64,000 nt of DNA from FEN-299 sp963717945. GTDB taxonomy: Bacteria > Acidobacteriota > Vicinamibacteria > Vicinamibacterales > Fen-181. The notes beneath the pieces were generated by a model. That model was not told the DNA's origin, searched no databases, and saw only the letters and a list, made by a program, of their open reading frames with translations. Position 1 is the first letter of the stretch. Each line of letters starts with the position of its first letter. Position numbers and translations under genes: made by a program. The stretch is taken from assembly GCA_963717945.1 (NCBI GenBank), contig CAVQXT010000003.1, forward strand, positions 372,001 to 436,000, read 5' to 3'. Of the stretch, positions 26,626 to 35,352 are shown piece by piece.

Positions 26626-27045
26626 ATGCCAGCAGCGGAACCTCGAAAAGAGTCCGACAGCGTTACGGGCTTGAAGGCGAAGACGCTCGAGCCGAGCCTC
26701 ACGGTTGACGACCTTCAGCGGAGCATCCGTTTCTACGAGGGGCTGGGTTTCACCGTCGAAGACAGGTGGGAGGACAAGGGCGTCCTCCTCGGCGTGATGT
26801 TGAAGGCCGGGGAGGCCCGGCTCGGGATTACGCAGGACGACTGGAAGAACGGCCGCGACCGGCGCAAGGGCGTGGGCATGCGCGTCTATCTCACGACCGC
26901 GCAGGACCTCGGGCGTCTTGCCGGCAACGCGAAATCGGCCGGCATCACGCTCGACACGGAGCCGCACGACACGCCCTGGGGCAGCCGCGCCTTCGACGTG
27001 ACCGACCCGAGCGGGTTCAAGTTGACGATCTCGACCCGCGCCTGA
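26626..27045 (+). CDS. VOC family protein (glyoxalase-like)
   Basis: A 139-residue single-module vicinal-oxygen-chelate protein. LEPSLTVDDLQRSIRFYEGLGFTVEDRW is the usual first beta-alpha unit, and AFDVTDPSGFKLTIS the last strand with the DP.G turn. Metal ligands cannot be fixed with confidence. It could act in aldehyde detoxification, dioxygenation or drug binding. An upstream GGAGGCC fits the ATG at 26626. No operon partner. Confidence 0.82.
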   Translation: MPAAEPRKESDSVTGLKAKTLEPSLTVDDLQRSIRFYEGLGFTVEDRWEDKGVLLGVMLKAGEARLGITQDDWKNGRDRRKGVGMRVYLTTAQDLGRLAGNAKSAGITLDTEPHDTPWGSRAFDVTDPSGFKLTISTRA

Positions 27046-27460
27046 CGGCGGGACCGGCGCCGGGACCGCGCGGGCGGTTCACCGAGGCCGGCGTCTTGCG
27101 GTGGCGGGCGGCGGCGCAGGGCTTCCTGCGCGCCGCCCGCTCTGGTTCGCGCGGAAGTACTCCTCCAGGCAGGCAGCCCCTTCTCCTGCGGTCGGGACGC
27201 TCACCGCGACCTTATAGGCCGGCGGCGTTCCCGCCCTGCCGCCCTGTTCCACCATCGGCATTCAGTGTTCGCGGGCACTTGCCGGCACTCGGGGTATTGA
27301 CTAGGTCTAAAGGCGGACTCAATCTATCTCCATGCCTGCTGGTTCAGCCGACCGCGCCCGTCCGACGCGCCGTTATCGGAGCCGGAGGAGAGAAGCACGT
27401 CGCGAAGTCTTGTTGCCCGCCGTGCCTGGCAATCGCGAAGCAATCTAAGGAGAGAACGAC
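27046..27460. other. intergenic region upstream of katG
   Basis: About 415 bp with no supported gene. It is GC-rich up to about 27290. A possible -35 box TTGACT (27297-27302) precedes a less GC-rich stretch ending in CAATCTATCTC, but the -10 box is weak. The katG RBS AAGGAGAG lies at about 27448-27455. No clear Fur/PerR or OxyR palindrome was recognised. Confidence 0.4.
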
Positions 27461-29635
27461 ATGGACAACGAGGGCAAGTGCCCGTTTCCGGGCGGAACCC
27501 GCAAGAACATGTCCACCACCGACTGGTGGCCGAATCAGCCGGACTTGAAGGTCCTCCGCCAGCCCGCCCCGTCGGCCGACCCGATGGGCGAGGCGTTCGA
27601 CTACGCCGAGGAGTTCAAGACGCTCGACCTCGATGCCCTGAAGAAGGACATCGAGGCCGTGATGACGACGTCCGAGGACTGGTGGCCGGCCGACTACGGC
27701 CACTACGGTCCGCTGTTCATCCGGATGGCGTGGCACAGCGCGGGCACCTACCGCATCCACGACGGCCGCGGCGGCGCGGGGGCCGGCCTGCAGCGCCTGG
27801 CGCCCATTGGCAGCTGGCCCGACAACGTGAACCTCGACAAGGCCCGCCGGCTGCTTTGGCCGGTCAAGCAGAAGTACGGCCGGAAAGTGTCGTGGGCCGA
27901 CCTGATGATCTTCGCCGGCAACTGCGCGCTGGAGTCGATGGGATTCAAGACGTTCGGCTTCGGCGGAGGGCGCGAGGATGCCTGGGAGCCGGACGAAACG
28001 TACTGGGGATCCGAGCGCGCGTGGCTCGCCGACGAGCGCTACAGCGGCGACCGGAACCTCGAGAATCCCCTCGCCGCCGTTCAGATGGGCCTCATCTACG
28101 TGAACCCGGAGGGGCCGAACGGCAACCCGGATCCGCTGGCGGCAGCAAAGGACATCCGGGAGACTTTCCGCCGCATGGCCATGAACGACGAGGAGACGGT
28201 GGCGCTCATCGCCGGGGGGCACACGTTCGGCAAGACCCACGGCGCCGGCCCGGCGACCAGCGTCGGCCCCGAACCCGAGGCGGCCCCGCTCGAGGAGCAG
28301 GGCCTCGGCTGGAGGAGCAGCTACCGGAGCGGCAAGGGTGGCGACGCCATCGGCAGCGGCCTGGAGGTCACCTGGACCACCACGCCGACGAAGTGGAGCA
28401 ACAATTTCTTCGAGAACCTTTACGGCCACGAGTGGGCGCTGACCAAGAGCCCGGCCGGTGCGCATCAATGGGTCGCGAAGGACGCCCCCGCCACGGTCCC
28501 CGACGCCCACGACCCCTCGAAGCGCCACCCGCCGACGATGCTGACCACCGACCTCTCGTTGCGCTTCGACCCGATCTACGGGCCGATCTCGCGGCGCTTC
28601 TACGAGCACCCGGAGGAGCTCGCCAGCGCCTTCGCAAAGGCGTGGTTCAAGCTGACGCACCGCGACATGGGGCCGCGAAGCCGCTACCTCGGCAAGCTGG
28701 TGCCGGCGGAGCCGCAGCTGTGGCAGGACCCCGTCCCGCCGGTGACGCACGAACTCGTCGGCGCGAAGGAGATCGCGGCCCTGAAGGAGAAACTCCTCGC
28801 GTCGGGGCTCTCCATCTCCCAACTGGTCTCGACCGCGTGGGCGGCGGCGGCCACGTTCCGCGGCACCGACAAGCGCGGCGGCGCCAACGGGGCACGCCTT
28901 CGCCTCGCGCCGCAGAAGGACTGGGACGTCAACGAGCCCGCCGAACTGGCGAAGGTGCTGCGGACGCTGGAGGGGATCCGGAGGGTTTTCAACGGCTCTC
29001 AGGCCGGCGGCAAGAAGAGGGTCTCGCTGGCCGACCTCATTGTGCTGGGCGGCTGCGCCGCCGTCGAGCGAGCCGCGAAAAATGCCGGCTACGACGTGCG
29101 GGTGCCCTTCACGCCGGGACGCGCCGACGCCGCGCAGGAACAGACCGACGTCGAGTCGTTCGCCGTGCTCGAGCCGGCGGCGGACGGGTTCCGCAACTTC
29201 CTCGGATCCGGACAGCGGCAGCCGGCCGAGCAACTCCTCGTCGATCGGGCGAGCCTGCTCACGCTGAGCGCTCCCGAGATGACCGTGCTCGTGGGCGGGA
29301 TGCGCGTCCTCAACGCGAACCACCGGCGGTCCGGGCTCGGCGTCTTCACGAAGCGGCCCGAATCGTTGACGAACGACTTCTTCGTGAACCTGCTCGACAT
29401 GCGCACGGCCTGGAAGCCGACGTCCGAGGCCGCGGAGACCTTCGAGGGCCGGGATCGCAAGACCGGCGAGCTCAAGTGGACCGGCAGCCGCGTCGATCTC
29501 GTCTTCGGATCGAACTCCGAGCTCCGGGCAATCGCGGAGGTCTACGCGTGCGACGACGCGCAGCGGAAGTTCGTGCTCGACTTCGTGGCCGCGTGGGACA
29601 AGGTCATGAATCTCGACCGGTTCGACCTGGCGTGA
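27461..29635 (+). CDS. katG: catalase-peroxidase
   Basis: A 724-residue heme enzyme that removes hydrogen peroxide by both catalase and peroxidase chemistry. The distal pocket Arg88-Trp91-His92 is in FIRMAWHSAGTYR. Tyr213 in GLIYVNPEGPNG belongs to the Trp-Tyr-Met covalent adduct needed for catalase activity. The proximal heme ligand is His254 in AGGHTFGKTHGAG. The second, non-heme half of the gene-duplicated protein is complete (ADLIVLGGCAAVERAAKNAGYDV to the C-terminus). There is no signal peptide. Stands alone with a good RBS. Confidence 0.97.
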   Translation: MDNEGKCPFPGGTRKNMSTTDWWPNQPDLKVLRQPAPSADPMGEAFDYAEEFKTLDLDALKKDIEAVMTTSEDWWPADYGHYGPLFIRMAWHSAGTYRIHDGRGGAGAGLQRLAPIGSWPDNVNLDKARRLLWPVKQKYGRKVSWADLMIFAGNCALESMGFKTFGFGGGREDAWEPDETYWGSERAWLADERYSGDRNLENPLAAVQMGLIYVNPEGPNGNPDPLAAAKDIRETFRRMAMNDEETVALIAGGHTFGKTHGAGPATSVGPEPEAAPLEEQGLGWRSSYRSGKGGDAIGSGLEVTWTTTPTKWSNNFFENLYGHEWALTKSPAGAHQWVAKDAPATVPDAHDPSKRHPPTMLTTDLSLRFDPIYGPISRRFYEHPEELASAFAKAWFKLTHRDMGPRSRYLGKLVPAEPQLWQDPVPPVTHELVGAKEIAALKEKLLASGLSISQLVSTAWAAAATFRGTDKRGGANGARLRLAPQKDWDVNEPAELAKVLRTLEGIRRVFNGSQAGGKKRVSLADLIVLGGCAAVERAAKNAGYDVRVPFTPGRADAAQEQTDVESFAVLEPAADGFRNFLGSGQRQPAEQLLVDRASLLTLSAPEMTVLVGGMRVLNANHRRSGLGVFTKRPESLTNDFFVNLLDMRTAWKPTSEAAETFEGRDRKTGELKWTGSRVDLVFGSNSELRAIAEVYACDDAQRKFVLDFVAAWDKVMNLDRFDLA

Positions 29636-29779
29636 TCCTCTCTCCGGGCTGGCGTTCCTGACCGGAAGGGAAGAGGCGCTCGGGGTTCGCGCCGCCTCGC
29701 CTGATGAAGGAAGATCGTCGCGCCCTTCTCGAGCGTCGGTCGCCCGATCGTGCCTCGAATGGTCTAGGATACGGAGCGT

Positions 29780-30364
29780 ATGGCGACCGGGGGCGGCCAG
29801 GACATCACCGCGCTGCTCACCGCCTGGCGGGAGGGCGAATCAGGCGCCCTCGACCGCCTCATGGAACTCGCCTACCCGGAACTTCGCCGCATCGCCCACC
29901 AGCAACTCGGACGGCGCCGCCCGGGCGAGAGCCTCGAGTCTGCCGCCCTCGCCAACGAGGCGTACCTGAAACTGGCGCGCTCCGGCGGGATCGACTGCGA
30001 GAACCGTGTGCACTTCCTGGCGCTCTGCGCGCAGGTGATGCGCCGCATCCTCGTGGACCACGCGCGCCAGCGCGCGTCCGCCAAGCGCGGAGGAGACGCC
30101 GCCCGGGTGCCCCTCGCCGACTGTGTTGCTTCAGGCGGCGACGCGAACGGCGTCGAGGTGCTCGACCTCGACGCGGCGCTCGACGTGCTCGCCCGCCTCG
30201 ACCCCCGCAAGAGCCGCCTCGTGGAACTGCGCTACTTCGCCGGGCTCACGCTGGAGGAAGTGGCTGGCGTTCTCGACATCTCGGTCGAGACCGCCAAGCG
30301 CGACTGGCGGATGGCCAGGGCGTGGCTGCTTGCGGAACTGACCCGCGAGCGCCCCGCGACCTAG
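29780..30364 (+). CDS. ECF sigma factor, acidobacterial/planctomycete type (PF07638-like)
   Basis: A 194-residue sigma-70-family factor. ITALLTAWREGESGALDRLMELAYPELRRIAHQQL and ESLESAALANEAYLKLA match region 2 of the group, and VHFLALCAQVMRRILVDHARQR its 2.4 part. LDPRKSRLVELRYFAGLTLEEVAGVLDISVETAKRDWRMARAWL is the region 4 HTH. These factors are commonly encoded beside Pkn kinases, as here: the kinase gene converges, with stops 28 bp apart, instead of following. The kinase may control the sigma factor by phosphorylation; that link is inferred. No anti-sigma gene is adjacent. Confidence 0.9.
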   Translation: MATGGGQDITALLTAWREGESGALDRLMELAYPELRRIAHQQLGRRRPGESLESAALANEAYLKLARSGGIDCENRVHFLALCAQVMRRILVDHARQRASAKRGGDAARVPLADCVASGGDANGVEVLDLDAALDVLARLDPRKSRLVELRYFAGLTLEEVAGVLDISVETAKRDWRMARAWLLAELTRERPAT

Positions 30365-30392
30365 CCCGCCGACAACCCTGCTGGCGACCAGC

Positions 30393-33300
30393 CTACTTCA
30401 CGGGGCCAAGATACCGGTCGAACCAGGAGAGGGCCTCCCTGGTCAGCACGGGGTAGTTCGGCGCCAGGTCGCCGTGGCCCCCCGGCCAGTGGATCAGGCG
30501 CTTGTCGCGATCGGACGCCCCGAGCAGGGCGAGCATCCGGCGTTGCGACGGCTCGACCGGAAACACAAAGTCGTAAAGGCCCGAGGCCATCAGGGTGGGC
30601 ACCTTGAAGCGGGGGATGAAGTTGAACGGATCGGCCTCGGCGAGCTTGAGGCGCTTCGGCGTCAGCCCGACACTGAACAGGACCGCGGACCTGAGCCGAT
30701 CCTCACCGACGGCGAGGATCGGCACGAGCGTGGCTCCGCGGCTCAGGCCGAAGACGCCGAGGCGCTCGCGGTCCACATCCGCGCGGCTCGCCAGGTAATC
30801 GATGCAGCGGCGGAATTCCTTCGATTCCGCCACCAGGCGGTCTCGCGACTCGTTCGGGCCGGCGGGCGGCGCGGCGTAGCGCCGCTGGTAGTAGCCCTTC
30901 AGCGCCGGGTGCAGGAAGGCCCGCCCGCTCTTGACGATGAACTCGAAGATTCGCTCCTCGCCGGCTTCCGGCGTGGGGAGCCTCGTCGCCATGCCGGGGT
31001 TCGCGTAGAGGACCGCCTGGTAAGGCGGTCTCCCGCGCTTGGGAGTGTAGAAGTACGCCGTGATCCGTTCGTTCGGGATCGCCGACGCGAACGACACCGT
31101 CTCCCGCCTCCAGTCCTTCGTCTCCACGACGGCGCCCTCCGCACGCCCGTCGAGGCGGGCCGGATCGTAGGCGTAGAGGCTCCGGTAGAGCTCGAACACA
31201 TCGTCCGGAACGGGCGTGACGTCGCGACGGTCCGTCGGCTCCGGCGTCACCGGCGCGTCGAGCGCCAGCGCGTCGCGCGCCCCGTCGCGCACGCAGCGGA
31301 ATCCGTTCTCCGGCGAGCGATCCCAGGGCGAGCGCGCGTCGGGTTCGGCGAACGTCCACACCGGCTGGTTCCAGGCGCCGCCTCGGACATAGCGCTGCCC
31401 GGCCACTTCGTTCGAGCACCACTCCTTCACGTTGCCGGCCATGTCGAGCGTGCCGTAGGCGCCGAGGCCCGGGGACGAACCGACCGGGGCCGGCCCGTCG
31501 CCGCGGAAGTTGCTCAGTTCCACCACCTCCCAGAACCAGCCCGGGCTCGCCGCCCGCTGCCAGTGGTAGATGGAGGGCAGGCGCTTTCCCGCAAACTCCG
31601 CGTACGCCGCGGCCTCGTACCAACTCACGCCGTTGACCGGGTAGTCGCCGTGGCCGCTCGGATACTCGCCTCCGCTCCAGGTGGAGGGGCCGGGCTGGCC
31701 GGTGGAATCCCGGAACAGCTGCGCCGCCTCGCTCCAGGAGAGCGTGCGTCCGTCCCTGATGAACGCCTGCTTCCAGTACTGCCGCTGCCGGTACCCGCCG
31801 CGATCCACGAACTCCTTGAACTGCCGGTTGGTGACTTCGAGCCGGTCGATCGCAAACGGACCGACCTGCACATCGTCGAGCGTGCCGACGCCGGCAATGC
31901 CGGCCGGGACGCGCAGCATCCCCGGCGGCAGACTTCCCACGGGATCGAGATCGAAGACCACCGCGTTGCCCCCGCGGACTTCGGCGCTCGCGGTGATGGT
32001 CTCGAATCCCGGCTTCTGCACGCGGACGCGGTAGAACCCGATTGGCAGCAGCTTCGTGGTGAACGGCGTGGTTCCGAGGCGCACCCAGTCCTCGTCGTCC
32101 GGCCGGTAGCCGGTGGCCCAGACCTCCGCGCCGGGCGGGTTCGTCGCGAAGGTCGCCGCCATCGCGATCCTGTCGCGAACCTGTGCCACGGCAGGATCGA
32201 CGGGCGCGATCGAGCCCGCGCGGCGGAGGAGTCGAGAGGCCGCCTCGTAATTGCCCGCCTCGACCAGCCGGGAGATCTCGGGCACCGCCTGCTGTCTCAC
32301 CCAGCGGACCTGGGAACCGTGCCGGGAGAGGCGCGCCCCGGCGTAGCCCAGCAGAAGGAGAAGTGCGGCCGCGGCGACCGCATATCGCGGCCGGCGCAAG
32401 CGGGCCAGGGCCCTGCGCCACCGAACGGGCTGGCGCTGCGCCTCCCCGAGCACATCTCGCACCGCAGCCATGCTCTCCGGCCGGCCGCTGGCGTCTTTGC
32501 TGAGACACCGGCGCAGGAGGCCGACGACACCAGGTGGAATGCCTCCGGGCAACGCTTTCCAGTCGGGCTCCTGTTCGAGGACGGCCGCGATCGTTTCCGC
32601 GTCGGAACCGCCGGCGAACGCGCGCGTGCCCGCAAGCAGTTCGAAACACAGGCATCCGAACGCCCAGATATCCGCCCGGTGGTCGACTTCGACGCCGCGC
32701 GCCTGCTCGGGGCTCATGTACCCGGGCGTGCCGACGATGAGCCCGGCCTGCGTGCCGACCGTTGTGCCGGCCGGCGTCTCCGCCGGCTCCGCGAAGGGTG
32801 TCGTCGCCTTCGCCACGCCGAAGTCCAGCACCTTGACGCGCCCGTCCGGCGTGAGCCTGATGTTGGCCGGCTTCAGATCCCGGTGGACGATCCCATGCTC
32901 GTGCGCAGCCCGGATCGCGTCGGCCACCTGGCAGGCGCAGTCGAGAGCGGTGGCCACATCGAGCGGCCCGCGAAGCGGTTCCCCCTCCACCAACTCCAGC
33001 ACGAGGTAGGCGAGGCCGTCCGACTCCTCGAGGCCGTAGATCGCGGCGATGTTCGGGTGGTTGAGCGCCGCCAGCGTTCGCGCCTCGCGGTGGACGCGTG
33101 CCAGCCGGCGGGCGTCGCTCGCGAATTCGGGAGGCAGCGTCTTGATCGCGACGTCGCGGCCGAGCTTGTTGTCGTGGCCGCGGTACACCTCGCCCATTCC
33201 GCCGGCGCCGATGAAGGAGAGCAGGTCGTAGGTTCCGAGTGTGCGCCCGACCAGCGAGCCGCGGTCAGGCGTCGCGGTGTCCGGTTGGAGGAACGCCGGT

Positions 33301-33479
33301 GTCTCGAGGAAGTCGCCGGCGCGCTCGTCGCTCGCCACGAGGAGGCCGACCTGGCGCTGCAGATCGGCCTCGCCGTGGCAGGCTTCGTCCAGGAAGGCCG
33401 CGCGGCCCTCGGGCGGCCGCTCGAGGGCCGCGTGAAACAGCTCCTCCGCCCGCCGCCAGCGATCCTGGTCGATGGCCAT
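30393..33479 (-). CDS. kinase-FGE-hydrolase fusion: Ser/Thr kinase, sulfatase-modifying-like domain and alpha/beta hydrolase
   Basis: A 1028-residue multidomain protein. The first 75 residues are the acidobacterial N-terminal helix bundle (DRWRRAEELFHAALERPP). Kinase domain: IGAGGMGEVY, Lys113, HRDLKPAN with Asp201, DFGVAKATT. A membrane segment is near 365-382 (YAVAAAALLLLLGYAGA). Then a PEGA-like strand region, and a formylglycine-generating-enzyme/SUMF1-like domain at about 515-745 (IDRLEVTNRQFKEFVDRGGY, YPVNGVSWYEAAAYAEFAGKRLP, MAGNVKEWCSNE, GFRCVRD). The C-terminus is an alpha/beta hydrolase with the likely triad Ser913 (GLSRGAT), Asp970 (GLYDFVF) and His1002 (GGHGD). It faces an ECF sigma gene. 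The hydrolase is probably periplasmic; the substrate is unknown. Confidence 0.92.
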   Translation of the reverse strand: MAIDQDRWRRAEELFHAALERPPEGRAAFLDEACHGEADLQRQVGLLVASDERAGDFLETPAFLQPDTATPDRGSLVGRTLGTYDLLSFIGAGGMGEVYRGHDNKLGRDVAIKTLPPEFASDARRLARVHREARTLAALNHPNIAAIYGLEESDGLAYLVLELVEGEPLRGPLDVATALDCACQVADAIRAAHEHGIVHRDLKPANIRLTPDGRVKVLDFGVAKATTPFAEPAETPAGTTVGTQAGLIVGTPGYMSPEQARGVEVDHRADIWAFGCLCFELLAGTRAFAGGSDAETIAAVLEQEPDWKALPGGIPPGVVGLLRRCLSKDASGRPESMAAVRDVLGEAQRQPVRWRRALARLRRPRYAVAAAALLLLLGYAGARLSRHGSQVRWVRQQAVPEISRLVEAGNYEAASRLLRRAGSIAPVDPAVAQVRDRIAMAATFATNPPGAEVWATGYRPDDEDWVRLGTTPFTTKLLPIGFYRVRVQKPGFETITASAEVRGGNAVVFDLDPVGSLPPGMLRVPAGIAGVGTLDDVQVGPFAIDRLEVTNRQFKEFVDRGGYRQRQYWKQAFIRDGRTLSWSEAAQLFRDSTGQPGPSTWSGGEYPSGHGDYPVNGVSWYEAAAYAEFAGKRLPSIYHWQRAASPGWFWEVVELSNFRGDGPAPVGSSPGLGAYGTLDMAGNVKEWCSNEVAGQRYVRGGAWNQPVWTFAEPDARSPWDRSPENGFRCVRDGARDALALDAPVTPEPTDRRDVTPVPDDVFELYRSLYAYDPARLDGRAEGAVVETKDWRRETVSFASAIPNERITAYFYTPKRGRPPYQAVLYANPGMATRLPTPEAGEERIFEFIVKSGRAFLHPALKGYYQRRYAAPPAGPNESRDRLVAESKEFRRCIDYLASRADVDRERLGVFGLSRGATLVPILAVGEDRLRSAVLFSVGLTPKRLKLAEADPFNFIPRFKVPTLMASGLYDFVFPVEPSQRRMLALLGASDRDKRLIHWPGGHGDLAPNYPVLTREALSWFDRYLGPVK

Positions 33480-33528
33480 CGGCGCCCCGCTCCGGGCTCA
33501 TTATAGGAGCGAAGGCTTCCGCGTCCCG

Positions 33529-34029
33529 CTACTCCTTGTTCTCCTGGCCGGGGAGCACCTTCGTCGCCGTCATGGTCATGATCGGCGACAACGGGGTTCC
33601 GTTGGGCAGCGTCATCGACGTCATGATGGCTCGCATCTCCAGACCGTCGCCGTCGATGACGAACGCCCAGACCGAAAGTCGCTGCGCGACGCCGTCCCGG
33701 TAGGCCGTGAGCGTCAGCGTCCCCGTGCAGTCGTGGTTGATCGTGTAGGTCCCCTGCTTGGTGTCGGGTCCGACGACGCCGTTGGCGCTGCTGTTCTGCT
33801 CGCCCTCGAAGCCTCCGGCGTGATCGAACTCGTACCTGCCGACGGCGGCGGCGGCGACGACGACGGTGCCGCCCGTGGGAGTGGGCGCGATCACCGAACC
33901 CGTCTCGGTGTAGCCCCATGCGCCTCTCACGGTGGCGTTCGAGCAGCCGCGGCCCTGGGCGGCGGCGGCACCCGCCAGCCCGATGACGAGGACGACGACG
34001 CAGGCGATCCGGAAGCTGTGACGGTTCAT
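33529..34029 (-). CDS. secreted protein of unknown function
   Basis: A 166-residue protein with a signal peptide (CVVVLVIGLAGAAAAQG). The mature part (RGAWGYTETGSVI, VGRYEFDHAGGFEGEQNSSANG, GTYTINHDCTGTLTLTA, SVWAFVIDGDGLEMRAI) has the alternating pattern of a small beta-barrel such as a lipocalin-like or calycin fold. Two Cys residues (in GCSNATVRG and HDCTGTL) could form a disulfide. The start at 34029 is set by AGGAGGTG just upstream. The same strand continues into the kinase fusion 49 bp downstream, so co-transcription is possible. Confidence 0.8.
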   Translation of the reverse strand: MNRHSFRIACVVVLVIGLAGAAAAQGRGCSNATVRGAWGYTETGSVIAPTPTGGTVVVAAAAVGRYEFDHAGGFEGEQNSSANGVVGPDTKQGTYTINHDCTGTLTLTAYRDGVAQRLSVWAFVIDGDGLEMRAIMTSMTLPNGTPLSPIMTMTATKVLPGQENKE

Positions 34030-34156
34030 TGAGTGCACCTCCTGATCTGTATTCCGCAAACGGGCCGCGGGAGGGGTCACAGGCGTGACCGCGTGAGAGC
34101 GTCGCGCTCGTGCAAGACCATGCCTCCAGGCGCCACCGAGCCTGCTGAACGACCGC

Positions 34157-34456
34157 GTGCAGTTGTTCCTGGTTGGGGGAACGGCCGCGCTCGTCCCCGT
34201 GCTCTTCGGCCTCTATGCGTTATCCGGGGCGGGCGTCATCCGCCGACTGCCTCTCCTGCGAACGGTCCTGGTGGTGGTCGGAAGCCTGTTCCTCCTGCGC
34301 GGGTTGTTCATCATCCTCACGGTCCTGGTCGTCCTGGGTGTCAGGCCGGGACCGCTGTTCCCGGCCGGCGCCGGGACCCACCTGGTCTTCCTCTCGGCCG
34401 GGGTCGCCTTCTTCGGGGGAGCCGTCCTCAACTGGAAGGCACTGAAGAGTCGCTAG
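34157..34456 (+). CDS. small membrane protein, unknown function
   Basis: A 99-residue protein made almost entirely of three or four hydrophobic segments (VGGTAALVPVLFGLYALSGAGV, VLVVVGSLFLLRGLFIILTVLVVLG, HLVFLSAGVAFFGGAVLNW). The only convincing start is GTG at 34157; the frame is open to 34097 without ATG, so an upstream CTG start or N-terminal truncation is possible. It is divergent from the secreted protein gene, with no recognisable partner. Confidence 0.6.
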   Translation: MQLFLVGGTAALVPVLFGLYALSGAGVIRRLPLLRTVLVVVGSLFLLRGLFIILTVLVVLGVRPGPLFPAGAGTHLVFLSAGVAFFGGAVLNWKALKSR

Positions 34457-34480
34457 CCGGCGCGCCTGGCTTCACTCTCA

Positions 34481-34710
34481 CTGCGTCGTGAGCCGGGGCT
34501 CGCCCGGGCCCATGAGACGGGCAGTTCTCGCGCACGGCGCCGCATGTCGAGGCCGCGCCCGAGTGAACGCCGCGTCTCGGGTCTGCCGCTCGCAAAGCGG
34601 CCCCTCCCTGGCGACACAGTCGGGGCAGGTTTACGCTTTGCTCGGGCAGGTCCCTGCGGCGCGGCATAGGACCGACCGGGCCGCGTCGCCTCAGCGCTAT
34701 TTTCTGAGCA
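34481..34710. repeat. dispersed structured repeat, copy B
   Basis: About 230 bp beginning CTGCGTCGTGAGCCGGGGCT and ending CCTCAGCGCTATTTTCTGAGCA. An internal hairpin GCCGCT-CGCAA-AGCGGC lies at 34585-34601. It is directly followed by copy C, and its inner blocks match copy A at 9398-9604. Apparent reading frames across it differ between copies, so it is not coding. Confidence 0.7.
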
Positions 34711-35071
34711 CTGCGTCATGAGCCGAGGCTCACCCTGACCCATGAAAACGGCATCTGCGGCCGATCGCGCACGGGGTGGCGCCGACACGTAGGCCCGGTC
34801 GCGATGTCTCGCCGGGCGGGTGGCGCCGGGCGTCCTCCGCGACCGACGCCACGCGTGGCGTCGGTGTCCGACTTGGCCGTCGCTCGTCGCTCGGCCAAGC
34901 CGGGCGCGGAGCCTCCCCCAGCGGGCCGAGCGCGATGCCCGTGACAAGCGCTTTGCGCGCGAGGACGCTGGGGGATCCCGGCGACAGGACCTGCCAGGCG
35001 CCAACCCGTCCCTTCCCAGCGGTCACCGTCGCCGAACGGGCCGCATCGCCTCGGCACTATTTTCTGAACAC
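34711..35071. repeat. dispersed structured repeat, copy C
   Basis: Starts CTGCGTCATGAGCCGAGGCT and ends CCTCGGCACTATTTTCTGAACA, matching both ends of copy B with mostly transition differences, but with a longer and different centre. The centre is rich in hairpins: CGACGCCACGCGTGGCGTCG, CTTGGCC/GGCCAAG and CCCCCAGCG/CGCTGGGGG. Ends conserved and centre variable suggest a non-autonomous element or structured RNA family. Confidence 0.65.
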
Positions 35072-35352
35072 GCCATGACGATCTCGTGCGGCGACGCCCA
35101 AGGGCCTGTGTAGCCGACACTCCGCGGGATCTCCGCGAACCGCGGGTGCCTTCGCAGGGCCTCGTACGCAGGGACACCGAGGACGAGCACGCAGCCCGGC
35201 CGCTGGTTGCAGAGGCCGCTCATGCGGCGCAAGATCGCGGCGGCGGATTGCGGCGGCCGAGTGCGGCGGCAGATCATGTGCGGCGGCAGATCATTGACCC
35301 GGAGGGCGGACCGGGCCAACAATGAGCGCCACAGCCTGCTGGGAGGTGCTTC
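35072..35352. other. intergenic stretch with a possible decayed minus-strand fragment
   Basis: About 280 bp before the cytochrome gene. On the minus strand, about 35092-35235 translates to CVLVLGVPAYEALRRHPRFA and EIPRSVGYTGPWASPHEIV, which looks protein-like, but I cannot assign a family, and it ends in the repeat. A simple CGGCGG-rich tract is at 35240-35290. The cytochrome RBS (GGGAGGTGC) is at 35340-35348. Confidence 0.3.

Noticed and set aside
27079..27261. 60-residue minus-strand frame before katG
   Set aside because: Starts in GC-rich low-complexity sequence, has no RBS and ends in an Arg/Pro-rich tail; no family recognised.
34453..35177. Several frames across the repeat copies B and C
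   Set aside because: Frames are not preserved between copies, and the sequence is dominated by hairpins.
35092..35235. Possible uracil-DNA-glycosylase-like scrap on the minus strand (VLVLGVPAYEALRR)
   Set aside because: The resemblance rests on a few residues and the frame runs into a repeat; I cannot support a family name.
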